Below are positions 33,401-45,373 of a stretch of DNA of 64,000 nucleotides, piece by piece. Position 1 is the stretch's first letter. Each line of letters begins with the position of its first letter. The translations under genes and the position numbers were made by a program. The DNA lies in the NCBI RefSeq assembly GCF_000499845.2, contig NC_023758.2, positions 16,322,671 through 16,386,670 on the forward strand, written 5' to 3'. The notes beneath the pieces are model-generated. The model was not told where the DNA came from, made no database searches, and saw only the letters and a program-made list of their open reading frames with translations. This DNA is from Phaseolus vulgaris (lineage: Eukaryota > Streptophyta > Magnoliopsida > Fabales > Fabaceae).

Positions 33401-33927
33401 TGACTGAAAGAGGCATAGAGGCCAACCCTGATAAGTGTGCCGCCATCTTGGCGATGAGGAGCCCAGCTACGGTGAAGGAGGTTCAACAGCTAACAGGTCG
33501 GATGGCAGCCCTGTCCCGCTTCGTGTCCGCTAGCGGAGAGAAGGGCCATCCCTATTTTCAGTGCCTGAGGCGCAACAATAAGTTTGTTTGGACGAAAGAG
33601 TGCGAGGAAGCTTTCGTCAAGCTGAAGGAGTATCTGGCGAGCCCGCCGGTTCTGTGCAAACCGCTGGTGGGAACCCCTCTCAGGTTGTATTTTGCTGTAA
33701 CTGAGAGGGCGGTGAGTGCGGTGCTCGCCCAGGATCAAGGTCAGGCTCAGAAGCCTATTTATTTTGTGAGCAAGGTGTTGCAGGGCCCCGAAACGAGATA
33801 TCAGGCCTTGGAGAAGGCTGCGCTGGCTGTGGTATTTTCGGCGAGGAGGTTGCGCCACTATTTCCATAGCTTCACCATACTGGTGATGACTGACCTGCCC
33901 ATCCAGAAAGTTTTGAAGAAGCCTGAC
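30466..33927 (+). CDS. Element C gag-protease-RT-RNase H, cut by the D insertion
   Basis: It begins MRKMRSNRSSPV (the second ATG at 30475 matches B's start). It is open through gag, the variant zinc knuckle (CEFHQGFGHTLDSC), a protease with the normal VLVDQGSSADV (Asp codon 31996-31998), and a reverse transcriptase with VMPFGLKNAG and YVDD (from 33247). It then enters the first RNase H, where D is inserted after KKPD. The frame resumes exactly at 38689. Apart from the insertion this half looks intact, so it is the best-preserved gag-protease-RT copy in the window. Confidence 0.9.
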
Positions 33928-34983
33928 TGATATGATTCCAATAGCAAGATATAGATGATTCTTTGACATTTTATGGAATCACCTTGATTTGGAGATAGCT
34001 TAGGCACTTTTAATAGAATTGGATCAATGTTCTAAGTTTCAAGAACTCACCAAAACTTGCACCAAACACCAAACTCACATGGAAGACCCATTTCTTGCCA
34101 ATTGAACCAATTAAAAGATGTAAAAATGCAAATGAACCGATTAAATTGCTTAACAAATGAAATGAACCGATTAAAATGCTTCAAAACTGAAATGCACCGA
34201 ACAAATCCAAGGAGAAAGAAGATGAACCGATTGAAACATGAAAATAAGCAAGAACACCGAATAGAAAGCAAGAAAGGAACCTAAGACATGTTTAGGAATT
34301 CAAATAGGCACGGAAATGGAATGAGAAGATGGAGAAGAAAGAGGACTTATGTGGTTGTAGTTCTTGGTTGATGAACACGCCACTTGAAGTGTGAATGCTC
34401 CAAGATAAGTGTGCAATGCCGCCACTTGAGAGAACCAAGACACTCAAGATGAGACTAGGAAGAGGAGAAATCAAATCTCACTCACTCAATCACCAAATTG
34501 GGAGAGTTTCTTTACTACAAATTCCAAATCTGAATTGTGAATGACCTAAGCCCTCCTTTTATAGGAGCAAGGGCTGGTCATGAAGCTTACAAAACAAGCT
34601 AACCAAAAGTCCCTTGCATGCTACTCACTTCTAGCACCTAAAGTGAAGCATGAAGAGTCACCTTCTAGAAAATTCTAAACTAATGCCTAAAGATGCTTTT
34701 ACAAAAGAGGTATCTAAGGTTTCCCTCTAAGCACCTTTCCTAAAAACTATGTATTTAAACATTCTATATTATTTACAAATTTATAAAAGAAACTATAAAG
34801 AGAGATATTTAAATGAAGCCTATTCTTGAAAGCTTGTAGACTTCTTTGGCTTTATGGCTTGATCCTCTCTTTATTTTATGTCTTCTTTTTAATTTTGAAA
34901 AGACTAGAAGGAAGAACTTCAAATGTGTAGGTGAATGACCTCTCCCTTCATTAATAAAAGCCTCCTTTATTTGATTCTCATCA
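33928..34983 (-). repeat. 3' LTR of element D
   Basis: It spans TGATATGATTCC to TTGATTCTCATCA on the plus strand. Differences from the other LTR were seen near 33982, 33988 and 34440. About 34090-34262 holds spaced TGAACCGATT/TGCACCGAA words. The gag frame runs into its right part (34809-34983). Confidence 0.94.
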
Positions 34984-36395
34984 TACTCCTCGAGTTGGAG
35001 AGAATTCGTCCACGAATTTTGAATCCCTGCATATAACAAAGTCAGTTTAGTTTTACAAGTAAAAGTGGAAGAAAAAGGCAAACATGACTTAGCTTTTGTA
35101 AACAATGGGATTTCAGAAAAGGAGGTTCTATAAATCGACCAAGTTGGAAAAATTTGTTTGGGAATGATGATATATTTTGGAAAAAGGCCTCTTAAGTGGT
35201 GAAAACCATTAGGAGGTATGAAATCATCCCTAACACTTTTTAACCAAGATGGTGTTGAAATAGAAACCTTGGGTAATGAAAAAGATAAGGAAGGAAAACA
35301 CCTTGGAGGTGAAAGGATAAGACTCATGTCAACTTGGCTTTCTTTGTCTTTTTCATTTTTACGTGAGGGAGGTGGGTGAGGTAGGTCTTGTTTTACCTTG
35401 TTTGTCATTAAGGTTTTTTGTGGACAATGAAGAGCTATGTGCCCAAAACCTAAACATTTAAAACATTTTATATTGGAAGTTTTGGTAGGTGACTTAGGAG
35501 TAGAAGAATTTGTAGTAGAAACTTGTTTTGTAGACGTGGTTTTCAAAAGATATAATTCCATCTTGATGGCTATGCGAAGCACTTGCTTCAAAGAAGAGTA
35601 CTCATTTAATTCTATAAATTCTCTAATATCTCTTCTTAAACCACGGACAAACCATTTTATCTTTGACTTTTCATTAGCATGCATATTCATTTTAGTCAAA
35701 GTGGTTTCAAAATCTTTAAAGTATTCATCTACCATCCTATGTCCTTGAGGAAGCCTTTGGAACTTCAACAAGTGTTCCTTCCTAGAATGAGGAATAAACC
35801 TCGCGCGCATATACTCTTTCAAAGTATTCCAAGAAACCACGGGAGGTTTCTTGCGATACATAATGTCCATTACAATTGTACGCCACCATTATTTGGCATA
35901 ATCACTAAATTCTAAGGTGGCTAGCTTATATTTGTGCTCATCAAGGATCTTATGGGTCTCAAATATTTGTTCACACTTAGCCTCCCAATCTAAATATACA
36001 TTAGGATCACTAGAGCCATTGAAACAAGGAAGCTGGACCGAAGGTAGCCTAGCCTTTGCATTTCGGTAGTAGCCATCTTCACGTTTATCTTCATGAGCAT
36101 GAGATGGTCTAAATCCATGAAAGTTGGGTTGAGGTCTCCTTCTTCTATGATCTTCTTCACGTCCATGATCATTGGAAGAGCCTCTTGATGAAGGTCTATG
36201 ATGATGATGCTCTCCATGAATAGAATGAGAAGACCTAGCTTGCTTCATTTCAAGTCTTTGTAATCTTTCCTCCAACTTTCTTATAGCTTCATCATTGAGA
36301 TTAATGGTTCGTTTTGCCTTTTTTAATTCATCAAGAGCAGCAGCTTTGCTAGAAGAATGCTGTTTGGAAGAACCACTGCTGTAATATGAAGCCAT
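34809..36395 (-). pseudogene. Element D gag with one nonsense codon and a short non-pol tail
   Basis: It starts MASYYSSGSSKQHSS at 36395. A predicted coiled coil is followed by the conserved gag core ([17 protein letters not shown]). A TAA at 35889-35891 interrupts the frame where E has ATGAAATGG; the same frame continues at once (from about 35888) with MRARFIPHSRKEHLLKFQRL. A CCHC knuckle (CFKCLGFGHIALHC) follows. After it, pol is absent. Instead the frame passes through about 150 residues of uncertain origin, rejoins a pol-type C-terminal tail (IQNSWTNSLQLEEYDENQ), and crosses into the 3' LTR. The loss of pol therefore looks like an internal deletion between gag and the integrase tail. Confidence 0.8.
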
Positions 36396-37627
36396 GTATA
36401 AAAGAAAACAGCAAACAACAAAACAGCAAACAAAGTTAAGAAAACAAAGTTAGCAAAAAGTAATTTGGTAGCAAACTGCCGAAGTGAATTTGGCTTGACA
36501 AGAAGTCACTCTCAAAGAAATAATGTCCCTGCACCAATCTGATCTTGAGGTCTTGGAATCCTCAAATGAAAGATGTCAAAGCAAGGCACACCAATCTCAA
36601 GAGCAACCACCACAAAACCAATGAAACAATAAAGACAAACAAGAAAAGGTATAAGCAAGGAAAGGTAATTGCAAAAGGAATACTATATGTAAGACAAACT
36701 CAAAGAGTAAGAAGGAAAGACAATCAAGAAAATAAAGAACTCAATGAGAAAAGTAGGCACAAAAAAGAATACTTAAGGAAAAGCACTAGAGTAGATGAAG
36801 AAAACAAAAATTTAGCTACTGGAAAATTTTTTTTAATGCAAACTGTGCTTGATATTCACTGATTTAACTGGAATGATGTAGAGCGAACTGGATTATGAAA
36901 TTTAAACCACAGAAACTTCAAGATGTTAACTCAATAATGGCACTGGAATCAATTAAAAACAGTAAGCCAATTGAGAGAAATAAATTTTTCAAAATCGCTG
37001 CCAGATTACCGTATTTTTTTCGGCAGAAATGTACACTTTTTTTATTTTATTTATCATTTTTTGTGTACTTCGTATTTTTGAGTACTTCTTTTTTCTATGC
37101 TTTTATAACACTTTGAAGAACACAAATCCAGAATTTCAGAATTTTCCAGTGAGTAAATCAATTGCAATAAGGAAAAACAGTAAGCACGTTTTCAGAAAAC
37201 AGAGGAATCCTAACAGGAATGAAAAACAGAATTAAGAACTAGCAAAGACATAATGGAAAATGATGTATAGGAACTTGTATAGGTCTAAAATACAAGTATG
37301 AACTCAATTCTAAAACAGAAAATGCACAAAGGATCAAGATACAAATGCAGAAAACTGTATTACACCAAAGCAAGAAACAAAAAATGCAATAAAAGTACTA
37401 CAAGAAGTGATGACATTCTTGGAAAAACATGACTATGACAAAACTTGTATGGATTCAAAAAGGAAAAAACACAAACACTTGGCATGCACAAATTAAGAAA
37501 ACAGCAAGAATACTCAATTATAATCCTAAAAACAGAAAAGAAACAACAAGAAGATAGAGCTCTTGAATTAAAAGTGCAACACAACTCAAAATTAAACAAG
37601 AACAAACCTAAGACTCATGATACCACA
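36396..37627 (-). other. Leader and primer-binding site of element D
   Basis: On the minus strand the 5' LTR ends ATCA. TG and TGGTATCATGAGTC follow (primer site, 37612-37627), then about 1.2 kb of AT-rich leader up to the gag ATG. It is collinear with the leaders of E (5434-6316) and F. It holds no gene. Confidence 0.8.
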
Positions 37628-38683
37628 TGATATGATTCCAATAGCAAGATATAGATGATTCTTTGACATTTTATGGAATCAACTTGAGTTGGAGATAGCT
37701 TAGGCACTTTTAATAGAATTGGATCAATGTTCTAAGTTTCAAGAACTCACCAAAACTTGCACCAAACACCAAACTCACATGGAAGACCCATTTCTTGCCA
37801 ATTGAACCAATTAAAAGATGTAAAAATGCAAATGAACCGATTAAATTGCTTAACAAATGAAATGAACCGATTAAAATGCTTCAAAACTGAAATGCACCGA
37901 ACAAATCCAAGGAGAAAGAAGATGAACCGATTGAAACATGAAAATAAGCAAGAACACCGAATAGAAAGCAAGAAAGGAACCTAAGACATGTTTAGGAATT
38001 CAAATAGGCACGGAAATGGAATGAGAAGATGGAGAAGAAAGAGGACTTATGTGGTTGTAGTTCTTGGTTGATGAACACGCCACTTGAAGTGTGAATGCTC
38101 CAAGATAAGTGTGCAATGCCGCCACTTGAGAGAACCAAGGCACTCAAGATGAGACTAGGAAGAGGAGAAATCAAATCTCACTCACTCAATCACCAAATTG
38201 GGAGAGTTTCTTTACTACAAATTCCAAATCTGAATTGTGAATGACCTAAGCCCTCCTTTTATAGGAGCAAGGGCTGGTCATGAAGCTTACAAAACAAGCT
38301 AACCAAAAGTCCCTTGCATGCTACTCACTTCTAGCACCTAAAGTGAAGCATGAAGAGTCACCTTCTAGAAAATTCTAAACTAATGCCTAAAGATGCTTTT
38401 ACAAAAGAGGTATCTAAGGTTTCCCTCTAAGCACCTTTCCTAAAAACTATGTATTTAAACATTCTATATTATTTACAAATTTATAAAAGAAACTATAAAG
38501 AGAGATATTTAAATGAAGCCTATTCTTGAAAGCTTGTAGACTTCTTTGGCTTTATGGCTTGATCCTCTCTTTATTTTATGTCTTCTTTTTAATTTTGAAA
38601 AGACTAGAAGGAAGAACTTCAAATGTGTAGGTGAATGACCTCTCCCTTCATTAATAAAAGCCTCCTTTATTTGATTCTCATCA
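37628..38683 (-). repeat. 5' LTR of element D
   Basis: The length is 1056 bp. The minus-strand promoter CTATAAAAG is at 38256-38264. It is identical to the other LTR except for three substitutions noted by eye (37682, 37688, 38140). Confidence 0.94.
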
Positions 38684-38688
38684 CTGAC

Positions 38689-39702
38689 GTTGCGGGAAGG
38701 ATGGTGAAATGGGCAGTGGAGTTGTCAGAGTTTGATATCAAGTATGAGCCCCGAGGCCCGATCAAGGGGCAAATCTTTGCGGATTTCGTGGTTGAGCTCT
38801 CATCAGAGGCGACGCGAGTTGAAGGGGACGATTTCCGTTGGGTACTCTCGGTGGATGGATCGTCGAACCAGCAGGGTAGCGGTGCTGGAGTCATTTTGGA
38901 AGGACCCAACGGCGTGCTGATCGAACAATCTTTGAGATTTGCCTTCAAAGCCAGTAACAATCAAGCAAAATACGAAGCGCTGATCGCCGGGATTTTGCTG
39001 GCCAAAGAGATGGGAGCCAGGGTGCTGATGGCTAAGAGCGACTCGCTGCTAGTCACGGGGCAAGTAGCAGGCGAGTTCCAGGCTAAAGATCCACAAATGG
39101 CGGCTTACTTGGCGTATGTGCAGGAATTGAAGAGTTCCTTTGCCTCCTTTGAAATAGTGCATGTGCCCAGAGAGCAGAATGCCCGAGCTGACTTGCTTGC
39201 TAAGCTCGCCAGCTCAGGCAAGGGGGGTAGGCAGAGGACGGTGATTCAAGAAACTCTGAAGACGCCAAGGGCATTTGTAGCAGATCACCTGGTTCTTCAG
39301 ATAAGCAAGTCGACGGAGAGGGCAGCAAGAAGTCATAAGTCCCTGACGCAAGAAACTCTCAGATCGTCGAGAATTAGAGCATGTCGAGGAGAGAAGGTGA
39401 ATATGGCGCAGGTGTGTGCCATCCATGAGCCAGACACCTGGATAACCCAGTACAAGCGGTGCCTGGCAGATGGCCTCCTCCCACTGGATCCGACAAAAGC
39501 TAGGAAGGTAAAGAAAAATTCCAGCAAGTACACATTGATTGATGGCGATCTGTACAGGTTTGGGTTCACTCACCCACTCCTGGAATGCGTACATGGCGAG
39601 AAGTGCACGAGGATCATGGCAGAGCTCCACGAAGGTATATGCGGAAGCCACGTTGGGGGTCGAGCTCTAGCCGCGAGGACTCTCCGTGAGAGAAGACTGT
39701 AA
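38689..39702 (+). pseudogene. Element C RNase H domains and start of integrase
   Basis: It continues the C polyprotein after D: VAGRMVKWAVELSEFD (end of the first RNase H), then the second RNase H with SVDGSSNQQGSGAG and AKSDSLLVTGQVAG. In the integrase zinc domain (SHVGGRALAARTLRE) a 23-bp deletion at about 39689 removes the segment AGYYWPSM seen in B and shifts the frame, ending at 39702. The bases at the joint allow a short microhomology. Confidence 0.88.
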
Positions 39703-40642
39703 GAAGTATGCCCAATGTTGCAAACAATGCCAACAGCACGCCAATTGGCACAAGGCACCTCCCGAGGAGTTGAAGTCGATCTATAGCCCTTGGCCATTTC
39801 ATACCTGGGGAATCGACATCCTGGGACCTTTCCCGCTAGCGGTCAGGCAGATGAAGTACTTGGTGGTGGCGATTGAGTATTTCACCAAGTGGATTGAAGC
39901 AGAACCAGTGGCCCAGATCACCGCACACAAGATCGAAGGTTTCGTGTGGAAGAATATTGTGTGCCGGTTTGGTGTGCCCAAGCGCCTGGTGTCGGACAAC
40001 GGGACTCAGTTTGCAAGTCACCTGTTGAAGAAGCTTTGCGAAGGGGTAGGAATTCAACAAGTGTTCGCATCCGTCGAGCACCCTCAAACGAATGGCCAGG
40101 TGGAGTCAGCCAATCGGGTGTTGCTGAGAGGATTGAAGAGAAGGCTCGAGAAAGCCAAGGGAAGCTGGGCTGAGGAGGTACCCCGTATAGTCTGGGCGTA
40201 CCACACCACCGAGCAGTCAGGAACCCATGAGACCCCATTCAGCTTGGTCTATGGGTGTGATGCCATGATTCCAGTGGAGATCCAGGAGAGCTCGCCGAGA
40301 TTCCAGAACTTCGTAGAGGAAGAATCGAATGAAGAGAGAAGGCTGAACCTGGATCTACTGGATGAGGTCAGGGAAGAGGCGAGGTTGAAGGCTGAAGCTG
40401 TGAAGAGAAGGATTGAACGAAGATACAACTCGAGGGTGATGCCAAGGCAGTTTAGAGAAAGCGATCTGGTGATGAGGAAAGCCCACCAGTACGAGATGGA
40501 GAATAAACTATCGCCCAAGTGGACGGGACCGTTCAGAATAACCGAGGCGCTCGGGAACGGCGCCTACCGCTTAGAGACATTGGAAGGAGGGGCGATTCCT
40601 CGCACTTGGAACGCCACGCACCTGAAGTTGTATTACAGTTAA
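39686..40642 (+). pseudogene. Element C integrase, remainder
   Basis: The frame resumes after the 23-bp deletion with EDCKKYAQCCKQCQQH. The catalytic residues are present: GIDILGPF, VSDNGTQF and NGQVESANR. The C-terminal domain ends TWNATHLKLYYS with a TAA at 40640-40642. Only the zinc domain is damaged. Confidence 0.88.
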
Positions 40643-42123
40643 GAAGCCTTGTAAGTAAAGACAAGCACAAAGTTACATTACAATGTCTTTGTTAAAACAG
40701 TTTGTAGGGGGCACTCTTTTTTCCCTAAGGAGGGTTTTTAATGAGGCTACCCAATAAAGAGGAGTTTTCGAAGTTCGAAGGTGTTTTAGATTGCATGATT
40801 GTTGTTTTCAGAAAGTTTTGAAGAAAGACCTTATCACTTATACGTGATTTAAGGCAAGTAAAGATATATTACATGCTTTCTAAATAAAGTTTTAAAGTCC
40901 TCATCGTTTTTCGGCGATTGGAGGCACCAGTTAAAGTTTTAAAGTCCTCATCGTTTTTCGGCGATTGGAGGCACCAGTTGAAGTTTTAAAGTCCTTATCG
41001 TTTTTCGGCGATCGGAGGCACCAGATAAAAGACCTCAACGCCCTCGCGCGTTCTGAGGCGAGATAAAGACCTCCTCGCCGTCGAGCGAGTGCAGGCGAGG
41101 AAGAGTAAAAGTCCTCGGTGTTTCTGGGGGCGAGAAGATGTAACCCCTGGGGCAATGTAGAGGCACCAGTAAAAAGTCCTCAGTGTTTCTGGGGGCGAGA
41201 AGATGTAACCCCTGGGGCAACGTAGAGGCACCAGTAAAAAGTCCTCCGTGTTTCTGGGGGCGAGAAGATGTAACCCCTGGGGCAATGTAGAGGCAAGTTA
41301 AAGACCTTCTCGCCGATGAGCGAGTTCAGGCAAGTAAAAGACCTTCTCGCCGATGAGCGAGTTCAGGCAAGTAAAAGACCTTCTCGCCGATGAGCGAGTT
41401 CAGGCGAGTTAAAGACCTTCTCGCCGATGAGCGAGTTCGAGCGAGTTCAGACGAGTTCAAAGACCTTCTCGCCTATGTGCGAGCTTAGGCAAGATAAAAT
41501 CCTTCTCGTCTCGAACGAGTTCAGGTATGGTGTAGAGGGTGGAAGAAGTTTGGAAGGTGGCTAAGGTAGGTTCGAAGAGAACGCCTAGTCACCCGGTCTT
41601 TCGTTCTGAAGTTCAGGGAGGTAAAGAAGGATCCGAAAGGCGTTTCTACCCCCAGATAAAGGAACAATGGCCGAAGCATGAGGCTAGAAAGAAGCTGATG
41701 TCGCCAAGAGTCTTTGGCGACCAGGAAGAGTTCAAACAGTGGCGAGAAGGTTAAAAGACCCGTTTGATGAAGCAGGTCGAGTGGAGCAGTGTTCAAGCCA
41801 GTAGCTGAGTTACAGTTCGTTGCTTGAGGAATATTTTTGCGATAAGGTTAATTGCCTTAAGATTACAAGTTGATTAAAGTGATTGTTGCTTAAGGTTGAA
41901 GTGGTTCGAAGCAGTTAAGTCAAAAGTCGTGTTTACAAAATCGTTAAGTTAAATCCGTTGAAGTTAAACACGCAAAGAAGGTTAAAGCGGTTAAAGAAGC
42001 CATGAGAGGGAATACCCAGACTTTGTCATTAAGATAAGTATTAGTCAAAGGTACATATACATGAGTTTATTACAAAATGGTATACAAGGGAAAGCACGAA
42101 GGTAGCAGATGAAGAAGAGTTGA
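40643..42123 (+). repeat. 3' untranslated region of C with tandem repeats
   Basis: The conserved post-pol block is at 40706-40758. Three copies of a 48-bp unit (GTCCTCATCGTTTTTCGGCG) span 40889-41025. Three copies of a 65-bp unit (TCCTCAGTGTTTCTGGGGGC and GATGTAACCCC) span 41108-41295. About five copies of a 36-bp unit (CTTCTCGCCGATGAGCGAG) span 41300-41490. The sequence 41521-42123 is spacer with no gene. Confidence 0.85.
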
Positions 42124-44773
42124 TTAGTCTTCAGCAGGAACGACTTTTCCATCCACTACCTCATTATCCAGAGACACCATGCTGAGATCCAAATCAGGGA
42201 ACAAGCAGGCGAACTGTTCCCGCGCAGCTTCGAATCCAGCAGCCAGAATTTGAGCAGAGTTCAGCTTGAGTTCTTCAATTTGCTTCTGAAGTTCCTCAAT
42301 CCGCTTCTTGAGATCTTCAGTTTGTTCTTTCAGCTCTTTATTCTGCTGCTCCAGCTCTTCGATTTGCTTCTTGAGTTGTTCATTGGTCTCTTGAGCCTGG
42401 AGAAGGTCTTCAGCAACCTTCTTGGATTCTGCTTGCGCTTGGCCCAGTTCGGCAGCGAGCTTCCCTTTTTCCTTGTTGGTTTCGGTGAGCTCAGCCATGG
42501 CGTCATCCCTCGCCTTTTCCACTTGCCCAAGGAGTTTCTCTCGATCGGCTGACCTTTGCTCCAATTTCTGCACCTTAGCGGCGTCAGCTTTTATGAGAGC
42601 CTCCAGGTCAGCCACCCTGACGCGATAAGGCACAATCTTGCTCTCCAGTTCGACCTTTTCTTGAGCAAGTTGATGCACCTTATGGCGGAGATCAATGGCC
42701 TCCTTGCGCGCCAATCTGAGCTCGGTGCTCATTGCGTCTTCTACTCGGGAGTGTTCAATCTCCGCGAGTGTCAGATTGGCGGACAACTTCTCCACCTCGA
42801 CTCTGATGGTGCTGTTCTCGGTTTTGAGGGTGAAGAGGTCGTCTTGAAGCCTCCTGGTAAAGCTCTCCACAGCTCTGGTTATGATCGCCGGGATGTCTTC
42901 TGCTATGGTCTTCAGCTTAGCAGATAGAGGCTCCCACATCCTTGTAACCTCCAAAGGGAGGTTTGCTGCTTGGAGAGGCGCCAGGTGAGCCTGTTGTTGG
43001 TTCTCGTCGCCACCTTCCTTAGCAGGTTCTTCAGTAAGCGCTTCTTGGCTTGGCGACGGAATCGGGGATTCGGTGATCAGAATCGGAGAAGTATGAGCAA
43101 CCTCATCCCCAATTGGAGTAACCTCTGCAGCTGAGGCATTTGAAGGAGGACCCCCTCCAGCTGATACGTATGGCGTGGAGGCGCTCGGGGGGTCCTCCAT
43201 GAAGTTTGGCTCTTGGGCCTCCACTGCAGGTGGCGCAGTGGCCAGTGGGATCGCTTGGACTGGTGAAACAGGAGCTTGTGGGGGTGGCGATGATGGAGGA
43301 GGAGCAGGCGTCGATGGAGGTGTTGAGGTTGGAAGAGGGGGTGGAGCAGGTGGTGAAGAAGGTGCCACCCTCTTCCTCTTTGTGACCAGGCCGTCTTCGG
43401 TGACCTCGTCATCTTCTTCCTCATCCTCGTGGATCACCTGGGGGGCTTTCCTTTTAGGTCTCTTGAGGACCAATTTCTTGCGTTGGGCGGCAGGTTGGAC
43501 CTCGGAGGGAGCTGGGCCCTTAGGTGGCGATCGGCCCTGTGCAACGGCGATCTCCACCACCGAGTTCGGTACTGTTTGAGAGCCCGCCGCCAACCCATGG
43601 GTTCGGGCGAGCGCCCTCAGTTTAGCGAGCATGCCTTTGCCCAACATGTTATCTGCATAGAATGAAAATGCATGGGTTAACTCAGAGAGGAAAAAAGTGC
43701 ATAAAGCAGTATGCAGCAAAGCAGATGAATGATGCAGAAAAATAAAACCAAAGTCTTGCGCATAACGCACAAGACGCCCAGAAACAGCTAAACAGAAGCA
43801 GTATCAAAACAAAAGTTTAAGTGTCCTAACCTATTCGAATTTCGAGTTGGTCCTCATAGAATTCGAAGCAGATTAGGGTGGTGGTGAGGAAAGTGATGTT
43901 GGCATCCGCCACCCTTTTCCAGAAGAGACAGAGATCTCTGTCCAACGCTCCCATGCTGTCAGGACTTCTGGGTCTCCTGAAGCAGCTCTTGGACTCTTTC
44001 TTCCCCTTGTCCACCCAGTACAAAGGGAAGCCGTCGAGTAGGGAGGCGTCCTTATCGTTAGGGCGCACTTGAACGAACCTCCCTTTCCAGTCTTTATAGG
44101 ACTGCTGGAAGATGGCAAAGATCGACCTCCCAGCAATCCCATTCAAGCTGACCCACAGGCGGTCTCCTGGGTGCTTGGCTTCGAAGAGGAATAGGAATAC
44201 GTCCACCGATGCGGGCAACCCCAGATGGTCGCACATCACTTGGAACGCTCGCACAAACGCCCAGCTGTTGGGATGGAGCTGGGCGGCGGCGATGTTGAGC
44301 TCGGTAAGGAGCTCCCTTTCGAAACGGGTGAAAGGGAACTTGAGCTTCACCTTCTTGAATAAGGTTGTGTAGACGAAGCAGAAGGGCCCGTCAGCACTCA
44401 CCTTGTCATCAGCACAAACGGGCAGATCGGGGGGGGCAAGGTAGCACTATCATTTTCTCATCGTGCTCCTTATGAAACGTTTGGTTAGGCTCATCCCCCT
44501 TTGTCAGCCACAAAACTGCTCCAACAGTGTTCACAGAAGATGTCTCCCTCAGAAGGGTCGAGTTGGCCCAGGGATACAGGGTTTTGAAGTCTGGCAAGGG
44601 AACGGGGGCTCCTCCGGCGATAGGTGGAGTCGCCTGGGCCAGGTTAGGGCGGGAAGACGCAGGCCTCTCAGCCTGGGAAGATGAAGCGCCACGAACTCGT
44701 GGTGGGTCGTGTGCTTGTGAAGGGGGGTTTCGTGATGAAGGAGGAGGATTGGGGTGATCTTTCAGCGAGTCAT
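42124..44773 (-). pseudogene. Antisense two-exon gene of element C, exon 1 degenerate
   Basis: Exon 1 is 44773-43831 and exon 2 is 43652-42124; the 178-bp intron has donor GTTAGG and acceptor ATGCAG, phase 1 as in B. Codon 4 is TGA, where B has an Arg-Thr-Lys context. One base is lost near 44750, and another frameshift lies near 44430 in a G run. The block FTRFERELLTELN / PNSWAFVRAFQ is intact from 44401 to the donor. Exon 2 is fully open: MLGKGMLAKLRALAR, basic KRPKRKAP, Pro-rich linker, coiled coil, ending GKVVPAED. Confidence 0.78.
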
Positions 44774-45373
44774 TCTCGAAGATGCAAAGGAAGAAGAAAA
44801 GGAGAAACGATCAGGGTTCGCAAAGGCTGACTCAATCATGGGAGAAGGGTGAAAGACGAGCGAACGAAGGTTCGTTGTAACGATAGACGAAGCCCTAAGT
44901 AACGAGAAAGGAGAAATGGAAAAACAACCCACAACGTATGCACCAGGCAGTTACAGGATGATGCGAATCGGTCAAAATGCAAGAAAAACCAGCAGAAGAA
45001 GGAAAGTAGGTACCTTTTGATGATCAGGAAGACGATGGAGGACGATGATGGTTCAGGATGTTGAAGAGCGCTGAGAGAGTTTTTTGTAGGAGAAAGTAAG
45101 AGCGTTTGAGAATACGAAGGAGAGTGATGGAACAGTAGAGTAAAAATGGGTTTAAGAGTTTTTTCCAAATGGGTTTAGGAAGCGCAAACGGCAACTGAAG
45201 AGAGCCGTTGATGAAGCCACGTGTCGAGCGATGGGTGAGGGGTTTGGTGGAGCGTCAGAGAAGCAGAAGGTACAACCGCTTGGAATTCTGCGACAGTGCC
45301 ACGTAGACCGGTGTTGACATGACTCTTTCAGTCTTTTCGCTGGACAAGTCTTCGCTTAAGACTGGGGGGCTTG
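44774..45373 (-). promoter_or_regulatory. Upstream region of the C antisense gene and polypurine tract
   Basis: GCCACGTGTC is at 45216-45225. AAGTCTTCGCTTAAGACT and the polypurine tract GACTGGGGGGCTTG end at 45373, directly before the LTR. No gene is seen. Confidence 0.5.

Larger units (their letters stand above)
33928..38683 (-). mobile_element. Element D: complete gag-only Reina-like retrotransposon (4756 bp)
   Basis: Two 1056-bp LTRs (33928-34983 and 37628-38683) differ at 3 positions by eye. The element is flanked by perfect CTGAC duplications (33923-33927 and 38684-38688). It is read on the minus strand: 5' LTR at 37628-38683, initiator-Met-like primer site (37612-37627), leader, a gag frame, polypurine tract CCAACTCGAGGAGTA, 3' LTR. 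There is no protease, reverse transcriptase or integrase, so it is non-autonomous and must be moved by proteins of relatives such as E. The low LTR divergence makes it a recent insertion. Confidence 0.93.

Noticed and set aside
40995..41285. Minus-strand frame with a repeated peptide, and a CRISPR-like appearance of the repeats
   Set aside because: The units are head-to-tail tandem repeats without unique spacers, in a plant retroelement untranslated region. The repeated peptide is only the translation of the repeat.
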